Part shown: in pieces, positions 19,893 to 30,584 of the stretch
How the letters are laid out: every line of letters starts with the position of its first letter
How positions within the stretch are numbered: position 1 is the first letter of the stretch
Origin: Anisus vortex
Lineage: Eukaryota; Mollusca; Gastropoda; Planorbidae
Reading direction: 5' to 3'
Assembly: GCA_949126835.1 (NCBI GenBank)
Contig: OX421495.1
Location: 1,300,552 to 1,364,551 of the forward strand
DNA: 64,000 nt
Translations under genes and position numbers: made by a program
Notes under the pieces: model-generated
What the model saw: the letters and a program-made list of their open reading frames with translations, nothing else
Database searches by the model: none
What the model was told of the DNA's origin: nothing

Positions 19893-20095
19893 TAGTACAA
19901 GACAGGTAGTATAATACAGGTAGTAGGCTACAAGACGGCTAGGACGAGACGCTTTTTACAGGACAGGTAGTACAAGACAGGTAGTACAATACATGTAGTA
20001 CAAGACAGGTAGTATAATACAGTTAGTACAAGACAGGTAGTACAGTACAAGACGGTTTTTACAGAGCAGGTAGTACTAGACAGGTAGTTACTTTA
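19893..20095. repeat. GTAGTACAAGACAG-type short tandem repeat
   Basis: Degenerate 14-20 bp units of AGGTAGTACAAGAC and AGGTAGTATAATAC repeat about twelve times with interruptions. Confidence 0.75.
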
Positions 20096-20309
20096 GACTC
20101 ACTTTCTGGTGTTTCAAACGTGTACGAATAGATCTTAAACTAACAGCCAACCGTGCTTGTCCGGTAAATAGAACATTGCCCCCACCAGCTATCTGACGAC
20201 AAGATGACTAACTCAAGATAACATACATTTTTTTGTAATTTGTTGTCCTTGTGTAAAAAAAAAACAATAACCTCTAAAGAATATTAAATAATATGTTGAG
20301 GTACTGTCC

Positions 20310-20356
20310 AAAGGAAAAGATTATTGCGTTCTACGCTCATCCGTGGTCCGTGTTAG
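20310..20356 (-). mobile_element. LINE tail fragment
   Basis: AAGATTATTGCGTTCTACGC followed by TCATCCGTGGTCC is the reverse complement of the LINE terminal module. Only this piece is present. Confidence 0.45.
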
Positions 20357-20508
20357 CGAACTATAAACTCTAATTTGTTAGCTATAGATTATGTCACTGT
20401 TTGTTCAAAGATAGTCTCGGGAGGGGTAAGGGTGTAATATTTTGACAAAGCAACAGAAAAATGTTAGAATTTTTGTTAGTTAAAAATATTATAGGCAATA
20501 CACTCAAC

Positions 20509-20724
20509 CAGGAGGGGGGGGGGGGCTCGGAAATCTTTTGATAATAATGTGCCAAAGTAGCTTTTCCAAGTTATTAAGTGTGCCAAAGTAGCATTTCCAA
20601 GTTATTAAGTGTGCCAACAGCCAAAATACTGCTTTTTTCTTGAAGATAAGACTTGAATTACCCATATTGTTGTCATATGCGTGCCATTGAAAATCGCTAT
20701 CGTACCGTAGGTTGCCGACCCCTG
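20509..20724. mobile_element. hAT-type MITE with G-run-damaged left end
   Basis: The right end GTAGGTTGCCGACCCCTG is intact. The left end reads CAGGAGG, then a G run, then CTCGGAAATCTTTTGATAATA, matching 51177 apart from the G expansion. Flanking octamers CACTCAAC and CATTAAAC match at 6 of 8 positions, fitting an old 8-bp duplication. It contains an internal 33-bp duplication (TGTGCCAAAGTAGC). Confidence 0.65.
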
Positions 20725-20825
20725 CATTAAACACTACATTTGTTACTTGGTTTTTGAAATGGTGTAGCGGTATAGTGAATTTGTGTTTTACAGTGGGTCA
20801 ACATTAAAATAATTTAAATTGACTA

Positions 20826-21345
20826 TCTAATATTAGTTACTCCTATACTAGAATATGCATATTCTGTATATGACACATCAACTAAAGAAAACTTTAAAAA
20901 ATATTTGAACAGATTCAGAAAAGAGCTGCAAAGTTTATTACTTGTGAATATTCACGACTAACAAGAGTAACACAAATAGTTAAATCACTAAACCTAGAAA
21001 CACTAGAGGACAGAAGGGCAAAGAGTAAAGTAGTAATAATACATAAGGCATTAAACTCTAATTTAGAAATACAACATAAAGAAAATCTGTTACAATGATC
21101 AGATAAACATAAGAAAAACACTTTCTTTGTCTCTTATGCGAGAACAATTGCACATAAATACTCTTTCTTCCCGGGGCATCCGGGCATGGACTGGGTTGTC
21201 TGAACAAACCAGGAGAGGAAATTAGTAAATTAACATCATTTAAAACACTGATCAAAATGCAAGACTAGTCTCGGACCACGGTTGAGCGTAGGACGAAATA
21301 ATGTTCTTTATAGAAAGAGAATCTGTAATGTATAAGATAAAGATT
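20826..21345 (+). pseudogene. LINE reverse transcriptase C-terminus and 3' tail
   Basis: This is the longest copy of the LINE in the window. Seen: PILEYAYSVYD, then a frame change after about 25 codons, then KRAAKFITCEYS, LETLEDRRAKSKVV and IIHKALNSNLEI, a stop, then FFPG and a W/G-L-rich remnant, and the tail ACGGTTGAGCGTAGGACG. Known: RRAA.F......, LE.RR and FFP...WN.LP patterns mark the C-terminal region of CR1/Jockey-group non-LTR retrotransposons. The upstream palm and endonuclease domains are absent, so this is a dead 5'-truncated insertion. Confidence 0.75.
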
Positions 21346-21696
21346 GGAATTGACTATTGAAAAAAAAAAACGAACTAGGTCATTATTTTGAAACAAGTTG
21401 TGAGACTTCGCCACATGCCGTGGATTTATTAAGTGTGTCACAATACCACGTGTACATGTGGAGGTCAAAAGTTACATTCAAACACACACACAAACCAACA
21501 AAACCAACAAACAAAGAATCAACAATTATGATTTCAAAGTTGGCAGGTGTCAAGGAGCAGAGGTCACCCCAACTGTCGTCTGCCCGTGGCCCTCTAGATA
21601 TCCTTTTTTAGTGGCGGGGAAAACTCACTCACATACAGACGTGTAAACTAAAATAATTTAGTTGCATTAATAACACTTGCGGGTGTCATCTTATAT

Positions 21697-21850
21697 ATAT
21701 TACAGATGCTCCTTCCATAAAGAAGAATATTGCGTCCTACGCTCATTCGTGGTCTGAGTCTAGTCTTGTATTTTTTTATTAGTGTTTTAAATTAAGTGAA
21801 ATTACTGTTTTTCCTGGTTTGTTCAGGCAACCCATTTCCATGCCCGTATG
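21697..21850 (-). mobile_element. LINE 3' tail
   Basis: In reverse orientation it carries the same tail module: GCTCCTTCCATAAAGAAG, TATTGCGTCCTACGCTCATT and CCTGGTTTGTTCAGGCAACC. The copy ends before any coding part. Confidence 0.65.
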
Positions 21851-22342
21851 CTACTGTGGGGGTTAACGATATGTGGGAGTGTTGTTTTTCTTTACAAATC
21901 AATAATCTAAATTAAGGGGTGCTGGAGAGGACCACAAGTTTTGAACCGCTGTCGTGCAGATGGAACTGAAGTCCCACTTTATGACAAGGTAATGTTAACT
22001 CATGGCAGTCTGCCCGTGTGACGTAATCTAAACACACACACACACACACAAAGTTATCTTGGCGGCGGTACTTTTATTCAATCTGGTGCGATCGCACTTT
22101 AGGTGTCGTCTGCTAACGGATCTCCGTACAGGTTATGGCGGGAAATAGTCGATCAAGAACAAATAGTACAGATGTAATCGAATATAGAAATGCATTTAAT
22201 TGAATTTCACAATATACTGTTATTATACTGTTATGTGTTTGTTTTTCTTTATATTATATTATTGTTTACTTCCACTATATAGTAAAGTACCTTCATCAGA
22301 CCAATATGATCTATAGATCTGCCAAAGGTCGTTTACATATTT

Positions 22343-22545
22343 CCGTGACCGTGGCATACTATGGGGGTTGTGTGGCGAGCACAATGCGCAGCTAACTTAA
22401 ACTTTGCCCCCAACTAATGTCAGGTAGCCTACCCATCAGAGCTGGGTAGACTCAGCGACACCCTGCAGGCGCTGGGGGAACATATCATAGCCTGCACCAG
22501 GATTCGAACGTGGGACCTTCGATACGCTAGCCGCTGTGCGATATC
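22343..22545 (-). mobile_element. tRNA-derived SINE
   Basis: Reverse complement has the degraded tRNA-like head (GATATCGCACAGCGGCTAGC, GTCCCACGTTCGAATCCTGG) and the body with GAGTCTACCCAGCTCTGATG and TGACATTAGTTGGGG. Its distal 3' end is missing. Confidence 0.75.
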
Positions 22546-22836
22546 ACCATATCATATTTAACCAAACCACAACTTTTGGCGATGGTGGTGATAATTTGCA
22601 TTTTTTTAAATTGTAATTTTGGTACGAATACTGAGCTCTGTGTGTCTTTGACACCCCCTCCCCACCCCCCACGCCTTCCCATTATCACTGCTTTATGAAA
22701 CACACCCCACTTTGCTTACATAAAAATATAATAACAAAAAATTAGTTTAAAAAAACACGTCATCTCTGTGATAAACTTATTGGAAGCGTTCTGAAAGATT
22801 CTCCAGGAGCCTAGAATAGGGTGCTATTCTCTTGAA

Positions 22837-23048
22837 CAGAGGTCGGCAACCTATGGAACGCGTGCCTTACTCGGCACGCAGAGCGATTTTTCAATGGCAC
22901 GCGGAAGACTCACCTCAAAAAGACAATTCAAGTCTCGTTGATAAGAAATTGAGCGCTATGATACGACGACTTTTAATCTGTTGGCCACGCTGACGGAATT
23001 AGAAATTCTTCATTGGCACACTACTATCAATAGGTTGCCGACCCCTTG
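22837..23048. mobile_element. hAT-type MITE, complete
   Basis: It starts CAGAGGTCGGCAACC and ends GGTTGCCGACCCCTTG, giving imperfect terminal inverted repeats. Flanks CTCTTGAA and CTCTAGAA agree at 7 of 8 positions, as expected for an 8-bp hAT target duplication. It is 212 bp long and non-coding, so it needs a transposase supplied in trans. Confidence 0.75.
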
Positions 23049-23226
23049 CTCTAGAATACGTCAAAGGAAATTATGGGATGTTTGGGTTTGATAGTGACAA
23101 GGATACCTATGCACTTTACTCTCTTGTTGTTGTTTTTCTGTATTCTTTTATCAAGCACTTTTATCTTTGTATAGTTTTATCATTCTCTCCATATTGCCTG
23201 TCTATAGTGGCACCAGGCTGTCTTCG

Positions 23227-23239
23227 TGACCTTTGACCT
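23227..23239 (-). promoter_or_regulatory. Perfect DR1 nuclear-receptor site
   Basis: TGACCTTTGACCT on the plus strand is AGGTCAAAGGTCA on the minus strand, a perfect DR1. It lies about 6.3 kb upstream of the bZIP gene. Confidence 0.35.
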
Positions 23240-23499
23240 TTGTTTGTTTTATATAACATGTCACACTTTGGTTCACAACGAGACATTTTTCTACCGAGTA
23301 TGATCACTTTTGGTGACCTAATTTCAATGTCTCAATTAAATTCAGACCAGCCTCTTTAGTCCAGGGAGTACCGAGGTTCAGGGGTGACCCCGGGGGGGGG
23401 GGGGGGCTTATCCAGGTTCTACCAAGGCACCAGCCACCTCTCTCTCTTTTACCCTGTCTCTCTCTCTCTCTTTTTCTCTCTCTGTGTATCTCTTGGTGC

Positions 23500-23745
23500 T
23501 CGGTAAATTTGGCAATGGTAAATTCGGAACCGGTATTTAAGGCATAGGTTGCCGATACAAGGAATAGATTGTAGTCCTACCAATACTTTTAATAAAAACA
23601 GTGGATATTATATGATTGCCAATTTTACCGTTGCCAATTTTACCGCTTTGCTAGTTTTGCCGAATTTACCTAGTCCAAATTTACCTTTGCCAAAATTACC
23701 TTGCCGAAAATACCGTTATGGAAATACCGTTGCCAAATTTACAGT
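23500..23745. repeat. Foldback of GGTAAATT/AATTTACC quasi-repeats
   Basis: The left arm (23500-23560) carries CGGTAAATTTGGCAATGG and GGTAAATTCGG. The right arm (23615-23745) carries repeated 15-bp units such as TTGCCAATTTTACCG, the approximate reverse complement. The two arms could pair. Confidence 0.65.
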
Positions 23746-23966
23746 GATTCATATCTCTTTCTTTCTACATTTCTCTCTCTATTAATATAGGATTGCGTAT
23801 CAAAGATACCATTTTTCTTGTGCTATGACGTAGGCATTAATTAAAGAACTCAGTAGATTGACTTATTGACTCCCGATTCTAAAACTGCCGTAATTGTTAT
23901 CAGGATTTAAACACGGGACTTCCATAGCCGCAATATAAACGCCTCGCCCCTCTATAAAAAAAAAGG

Positions 23967-24248
23967 AAGTAAGTAAAGTATCCCGTCGGACCAAATTGAT
24001 CCATTGGGGCCGGTATAGCAGTTTTCACCAGTTTCTGTGGGCCACGTCATGCTAGGTGAGTGTGTGGCCAGCACTATGCACAGCCGCCTTTACTTTGCCC
24101 CAGCTAAGGTCAGGTACCCATCAGGGCTGGGTAGACTCGGGAACACCCTCGAGTCAAGGGACAAAAATCCTAGCCTGCACCAGGATTCGAACCCAGGACC
24201 TTCGGTTCGCCAGTCTCAAACGCACTGCCGTCTCGGTCTCCGTGCCCC
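23967..24248 (-). mobile_element. tRNA-derived SINE, full length
   Basis: Reverse complement runs from the tRNA-like head (GGGGCACGGAGACCGAGACG, then CCGAAGGTCCTGGGTTCGAA) through CTAGGATTTTTGTCC, AGTCTACCCAGCCCTGATGG, CACAGAAACTGGTGAAAAC and CCGACGGGATACTTTACTTA. At about 282 bp this is one of the most complete copies and a good reference for the family. Confidence 0.85.
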
Positions 24249-25217
24249 ATTTTCTTCAATAGACAAAGATCTAAATATTAAAAATACAATTTAAAAAATT
24301 TTTAAAAGTTTTTTTTTTTAAATAGGCCCTACATTTAATGCAATAGTTTACACAAGTATGTCGTCACAGCTAAATTTAGACTTGATAGTCCAACTCTCCT
24401 GGTTTTATTTGTTTCCTTTTTAAATTTTTCTTTCTTCCTGTTTTTTAATTTCCTTACATCTACTTGTGTTTGTGTTTTTTTGTAAACTGACGTTTGTAAT
24501 GTTTGAGATGAGCGCAGAAGAAGTCGCGATGTCAAGGTCAATTCCTTAAAACGAGTCCTGACGCGTTGTGGCATCATCCCGTCTCCTCCTTCACCCCCCC
24601 CCCTCGTCTTTTTTCCCAGCTCCCCTCCCCCACCAGCCCAAACACTTGTGTTTACACTGCGAGGGGGGCGGGACAAGTTTAGTTAAATTCGGTCACGTGA
24701 CATCAGTCTGTTTTTTTGTGTGTCTGCTCGTAGTTGTAGTAATCTCCCCTAGAGAAGACGGGTTTTTTTTTGTTTTGTTTTTGTTTTATTAGTGTCAAGT
24801 TAAGTGTAAAGTTCTAAAGATTGCATAGCCGTGTCAGTGACTCTCAAATTATGAGACGGCTATCGAGCTGATTTAGATTATTCAATTTTTAAGGGTATGC
24901 CTAGACAAGCAGAGAAAAGTAGATCTATATGAAAAGTTACAATAAAAGTTCATAATAATAATCATAACATTTTTTTTAAAGCAATTGGAATTTTCATTTG
25001 CATAATAGTAGAGACTTCAATATCTACAGTGCTGCGTATGTTTAAAATTAGTCATTTTCCTCTTATGTTAGTTTGCACCAAAATGACGTCTCTTAAGTTT
25101 GGTCTACTGTGTACATGATACAATCCCCAAACACCCGCATATCAAATTAAAGATAAAAATCGCAGCCTTTAAATATTTGACAGTACATTTATGCTTTATT
25201 TATCACAATCCCAAAAA
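24249..25217. other. Non-coding stretch
   Basis: It contains poly-A/T runs and a C-rich run at 24590-24605. Open frames of 74-113 codons overlap here on both strands; they are low-complexity (K/R-rich, P-rich) and have no recognisable domain. Confidence 0.5.
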
Positions 25218-25298
25218 ATCTAGTTCATCTAGTTCTATCTAACAATCTAGTTCATTTAGTTCTATCTAACAATCTAGTTCATCTAGTTCTATCTAACA
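25218..25298. repeat. 27-bp tandem repeat, 3 copies
   Basis: Three units begin AATCTAGTTCATCTAGTTCT; the middle copy has one T substitution. Downstream, 25420-25565 holds looser GGGAACATATTG repeats. Confidence 0.85.
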
Positions 25299-26039
25299 AT
25301 GTACTATGTTTTGTGACTGAATTATTTATTAGAAAGGATTTATTGAAGTCTCTAATAAAAGGCACACATCCATTTAATCATTATGATTATTGACATTGTG
25401 TGGACTTATTGAACAGTTTGGAAAATGTTAACAACATATCGAGAACATATTGGGAACATTTAGGGTCTAGACTGCTTAGCGGGAACATATTGAGAGCACC
25501 ATGAAAACATATCGTGAACAATTTGTGAAATCTTCAAAACATAATGAGAACATATTGTGAACATCTTAGTGTTTGCAGACTTTTCTTCTAGATAGAAGAC
25601 TATTGCGTCGTTGGCCCAAAACTCCTGAAGAGCGGCGGGGATTAGCAAAGCGGCAGGGCTGACATGCTGACAGTGCGGTGTGGTTACCGCAGGACCATTT
25701 TGAGAACTCGAATGCGTGTCTCGCGCAATGTTGTGTTAGAAAACGAGCACACCAGACGAGAGTAGACCGCTGCACTGGGGAACACTTCAATCAAACTTAC
25801 TCAAGGCCAAAGACTTACAATTACAAATGGGTGTGAGTGTAGGGACACGAGTGGCGGAAAGGAGAGGGTTGTTTCAGCGTAGTTACTATTAATCTTTTTC
25901 CACGGGTTTAAATGGCTGCAGGCTTGACACATACATATGCACAACACACATTACACACATACAACACAGAATACACACACACATATACACACACACAGCT
26001 AAACTTATACAAACACATTTGTTTCTATGTGTAAGTTTC

Positions 26040-26232
26040 CTGTCGGGCTAAAACATTGATCGTGTGGCTAGTACGATGCCCAGCCTCCTTTATTTTACCA
26101 CTAAACTAATGTCAGGTACACATCAGAGCTGGGTAGACTCAGGGACACCACTCCAAGGTTCCATGAACAAATCATCATAGCCTGCACCAGGATTCGAACC
26201 CAGGACCTTCAGTACGCCACCCGAACGCTCTG
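26040..26232 (-). mobile_element. tRNA-derived SINE
   Basis: Reverse complement has GGTCCTGGGTTCGAATCCTG, GTGCAGGCTATGATGATTTG, AGTCTACCCAGCTCTGATG and TGACATTAGTTTAG. The distal end is truncated. Confidence 0.8.
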
Positions 26233-27200
26233 TGTGTACGAGTGTGTGTATGGTGACCGGTGTCTAGAAACGAAGCTAAACTTCAAGTAAACCACGGGCG
26301 ACCGACGCAGTAATCGGTCGATAGCACCTAGTGACCTTTACTCCCCCCCCCCCCCACGTTCCGCATGGCTGGTCGATCTAAAGATTGGGGATTTTCATCC
26401 CCACTACTACGTTTGTCTTACGTTTGGTCTGTGTAGGGGGCGTAGCCCGTCGAGCAGACGTAAGGGAGGGCGCCACTAGGCGTAAATAGCTAAACGTACT
26501 TTTTTTCTGTGTGTTTCGAAATACTTTAACACAAATATTTTTTTATCTTCCCAGTAAACTTTAAAAAAAAATAAACTGAATATTGAGACAAGGGGCGGAT
26601 TTCAGGGAGGCAAGTCGTACACCCACCTTTGAACGTCGCCCCTGTCATTAATTGCGCAGTTAATTTTTTTTTTCATATTAAAAAAAAACCAAAGACGTTA
26701 TCGTTATGAACTTGGTCCCACTTTTTCTTTTTTACGTGTTAACGGCCTTTTAAATAAAGTGTAGTGTCAGTCTGTCAGTGTGTGTGTGCATGTCGCGTCT
26801 GTGTGTGTGTTAGCGTCTTTTCTGTGTCATAGCCTTGACCCTGATCTTTTCTTTTCCCAGCGGCTCGCCTTGACACGTTAAAAAAAAACACAAAAAAACT
26901 ACGAATTTCTATTTTAAAAGCTGCGTCATGGTTTGCAGCTCTAGAAATAGGCCCTACACTGGCTTAGTCTTTATTGTGGTGGCGGCTCTACTATAAGTGC
27001 CTGAGTTCAAGAACAAACAGGGGCGTGACCCTCCCTGAGTTCAGAGAAGAGAATCATAAATCATAACCTCTCTGCGTTTGTCATAGAGGCAGTGCTAGAA
27101 TGGGTTGAGACCCAGATGTATTTATAGGCTGACTGGGTTGAAGATTACGGCCCTGCGAATCCTGAAGGGGCAGTGATGGGGCCTTCTCTAATGTTCTTGT
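26233..27200. other. Non-coding stretch
   Basis: It includes a C run at 26342-26356, TG-repeat patches near 26780-26810 and AT-rich unique sequence. I see no exon or identifiable repeat. Confidence 0.5.
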
Positions 27201-27207
27201 TTATGGA

Positions 27208-27295
27208 GCACATTGGTTTAGCGGCAGCGCTCTTGGTTTGCGTTCTGAAGGTCCCTGCGGTTTGAATCCTGGGTGAAGGCTAGTATGCCACGACC
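27208..27295 (+). mobile_element. SINE head fragment
   Basis: GGTTTAGCGGCAGCGCTC, GAAGGTCCCTGCGGTTTGAA and CCTGGGTGAAGGCTAGTATG form the tRNA-like head of the main SINE family; the body is absent. Confidence 0.6.
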
Positions 27296-27363
27296 AAGGA
27301 GACGTCTTAGCGCTGCTCCACACCCAGCGGGCACACCACGTCGAATCGACGGGGGAAAAACGT

Positions 27364-27430
27364 AGTTTTCACGTGTTTTCATGGTTTTCACGTGTTTTCA
27401 TGGTTTTCACGTGTTTTCATGGTTTTCACG
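27364..27430. repeat. 19-bp tandem repeat
   Basis: GTTTTCACGTGTTTTCATG is repeated three times plus a partial copy. Each unit contains a CACGTG E-box. Confidence 0.85.
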
Positions 27431-27458
27431 TTTTTTCACCGTCGATATTAGGTAGCAT

Positions 27459-28042
27459 CCATTTTTATTGCTAGGCAATGCATATTGTATACAAGCTAAA
27501 TTGCACGGCGTTGCCCGGGTGAAAATGAAACAGGCCTGTATAAGTTACAGATTTAAAAAAAAAGTGCATTAACTACAATGAAGAGAAAGCTATAAATCTA
27601 ATAATTAATTTAAAAACAAATTTTGCTGAAGACCTTTAGGAAAGTAATTTAAAATAAATGTTGTAATCGGGTAAAAACTGGGCAAGTCTTTTTATTTAAC
27701 AAAAATCTAAATATCCCGGTGTTGTTCATATTCATAGATTTACAATCTATTTTTTTTTAAAATATTATTAATATGAATTGAAATATAAAAAAAATTGTAG
27801 AAAAAAAGTTACTTGAGAATCGAACTCGGGTCGCCGCATGGCAATCCGATACCTTAACCCTTTTAGCTATCGAAGACACGAGTCCCAAGTGAAATCGTAA
27901 AAGTATAATATGAGTCAATAAGGTCACGTGTACTTAAATTAACTAATATGATTGGTTGAACACACACGCAGTCTACTTTATATAGGGATATAGATTAACT
28001 AACAAACGTATTGGTTGCTAGGCAACGCACATTGTTTATTAA
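27459..28042 (-). mobile_element. Second tRNA-headed SINE with flanking repeats
   Basis: The minus strand at 27885-27816 reads GATAGCTAAAAGGGTTAAGG (A-box-like) and CCCGAGTTCGATTCTCAAG (B-box-like), separated by about 30 bases: a tRNA-like head different from the main SINE. The module is bounded by related segments TTGCTAGGCAATGCATATTG (27459) and TTGCTAGGCAACGCACATTG (28014). A third TTGGTTGCTAGG follows at 28059. Element limits are uncertain. Confidence 0.45.
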
Positions 28043-28679
28043 GTAATAAACTTATATTGGTTGCTAGGTGTGTCTTGTTAAATATTTAAATAAAAATAAT
28101 ACACTAACAAACGCCCACACGCACAAACACTTATATTGAATCACTGCGCGCCCCAAAAAAGAAGATAATTTGTGGAAAGGGAGAAGAGGGGGTAGGGCGC
28201 GCCCACTAAACCCAATGTCTAGGACTATATGAAAATAAAAAACAACAACTCCCCCCCCCCCCATATTCCCAGGGTACAGAGAAATTAAACTTCGCCTTTT
28301 CAATTCTAATAAAGTTCAGGGGCGGGAATTGAAAAAAAGGGGAGGGAATAGGGTAGCTGCAAGGTCACACAGACGTCTCGTTCATGACGCATTTAGTCTA
28401 AACTTAACCCAAAACAATCCAATCAGATTTAGTTTAACACAAACACACGAACATAACCATGCACACACTTAGCATAGCATAGACAGACAGACAGACATAC
28501 AATCACCATGCAGTTAAAAGAGCAGTGTAGCCTATTTACTATATAAAAACGGTCCAGTGCACAGGTTTTTGTGGGTTTCGTAACATTGTCGTTAAATTGT
28601 TTGTTTATTTCTACAAATGATAGTTCTGGATTTTTCTGATATTAGAAAGAAAAACAACTAGCTCATTGCTTATCAATAA

Positions 28680-29005
28680 TATATATATTGAGAGAAAGAT
28701 AGAGAGAGAGACAGATAGACGGACGCATATATATAGATAGAGATATATACATTGATTGATAGATATATGTTTAGATATAGAACTAGATACATAGGATAGA
28801 TAGCTGGATAGCTGGATAACTAGATAATAGATAGAGATAGCTTAGATAGATAATAGATAGATAGAGATAGACTAAATAGAAATAAAGATTATAGCTAGAT
28901 AGATACATAGAGATAGCTAGATAACTAGAGAGATAGATAGATTGATAGATGGTAGAAAGATAGATACATAGGGATAGATAGTTTATAGAGTATAATATAG
29001 AATAC
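28680..29005. repeat. GATA-type microsatellite region
   Basis: Imperfect AGAT, AGATAG and ACATAG units fill the region on the plus strand. Confidence 0.85.
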
Positions 29006-29318
29006 TATTTAAATATCGAAAGCGTGAAAATATTTGCTATAACAGACTGTAACGGTTGACCGGGGACCGGAACTAAAATAAATTTCATCCTGTCGTCTGC
29101 AGAACTTTTCCCTTGGTTGGACACAGACAAGTTTTGTTTATTCCAAACTTCATGGAAAGGGAAGAACCGCGAGTTTTAGTATTAGTCCAACAATATTGGT
29201 CAAGTATAGTGTAGTTATAGTTTCCAGACATACAAATAATCTTACTCTATCTGCTGTGTCCCCCAAGCCCCTCCCCCCCCCCCCCAACACACAGATTTTC
29301 TCCCGCGTGCGCTAATGG

Positions 29319-29593
29319 GAGCACGGTGACCGAGCACTGCGCGTTCGTCTGGTGTACCGAAGGTCCTGGGTTCGAATCCTGGTGAAGGCTAGGATGCTTT
29401 TCTCGGGTCTGGAGGCATCCATGAGTCTACCCAACTTTGATGGGTACCTGACTTTAGTTACGGGATGGTAAAGGCGGCTGGGTATTGTGCTGGTCACACA
29501 ATCCCCCTAGTATGCCGGGGGCCACAGAAACTGGTGAACGCTTCTTCGCCGGCCCCATGGATCAATTTAATCCGACGGGATACTTTACTTACT
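29319..29593 (+). mobile_element. tRNA-derived SINE, full length
   Basis: It runs from GAGCACGGTGACCGAGCAC (A box) and CGAAGGTCCTGGGTTCGAAT (B box) through CTAGGATGCTTTTCTCGGG, GAGTCTACCCAACTTTGATG, GGCTGGGTATTGTGCTGG and GAAACTGGTGAACGCTTC to GACGGGATACTTTACTTACT. It is a plus-strand reference copy with the 3' end ACTTACT. Confidence 0.88.
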
Positions 29594-29839
29594 GCGCCCA
29601 TGCTTGGTACGTTTCTTTCTTGATAGATTTTTGTTCTCACACCAATTCTTAAAATACTAAAGCATTTAGTGGCCCTTGTGTCTTCAACTTGATGGGCGTC
29701 TCAACTATTAGAATTGACCTTGTAGTGACACCCGATAAGTCAACACTGGACGTTTCTAAAGGTCACACGAAGCCGAAAAGACATTGAAGGTCACGTTCAA
29801 TAAAAAAAAAATTAACTTGTCGCGATAAAAAAATGTATA

Positions 29840-30249
29840 TTTCCCGCCAAATTCTATTGCGCTTCTTATAATATGTTTGTGTCACGTGACGCGCGATGAC
29901 GCGTGTGGTTTAAGACGGCAGTCGGCGGGAAAAGTCAAGCGTAGAAATACATTTTGGCTATTTATATTGTATTATATTTGAAACATTTACCGTTACACGG
30001 TAATAGCATTCTAAAAATAATTCTTTCAAATTGGCCTTTTTTGTTTCTTTCTTTCAATGCAGTAAAAATAATTTGTTGTTTTTTTTTAAAGCGAAGTTTG
30101 GCAATCAAAATATTGATATTGCCCTTTTAATAACCTTGAACAAAAAGTCATGATCACAACAAATGTTATTGTTTTCTTCGGGTACTTGTAACCCTTCCAA
30201 CGCCCATCAATCCCCACCCCTCAAGAGAAAGGCTCAATTGGCGGGAAAA
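29840..30249. promoter_or_regulatory. Cluster of E2F-like TTTCCCGCC motifs
   Basis: TTTCCCGCCAAA (29840-29851), GGCGGGAAAA (29924-29933) and TTGGCGGGAAAA (30238-30249) are close to or exact E2F/DP consensus sites. A CACGTG E-box (29883) lies between. No downstream coding exon is seen, so a promoter is only a possibility. Confidence 0.35.
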
Positions 30250-30584
30250 TAGCAAACAAAGAAAAAGTTTCATTTTGGAGTCGAGAGTAGCTCGAGAGTT
30301 TGTATCACTTGCCGTCAATTTTTTTTACTGCGTCTTGGGTCCGGAGATATAAAGTGTTTTTGTTTTGTTTTGTTTTGAGGTTGTTTATTGTGTTTTTTTA
30401 AATATTCTATAAGCCTGTTGATACTCAGTGAAATTGTCTACAATAATATATAATGTTTATGAGTTGTGGAGGTAATATTTGGTGGTTTAGACTCTGTATA
30501 GATCTATAGTTCAGTGCGTTTAGACCGATATCAATTGTTGCCTTTTTGTTTTTGAAAAGAGCGTATTATTTGTGTAATTAATAC

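Noticed and set aside
29319..29400. Functional tRNA gene
   Set aside because: A and B boxes are present but no closed acceptor stem is seen, and the segment continues into the SINE body. Same for the other SINE heads and 27816-27885.
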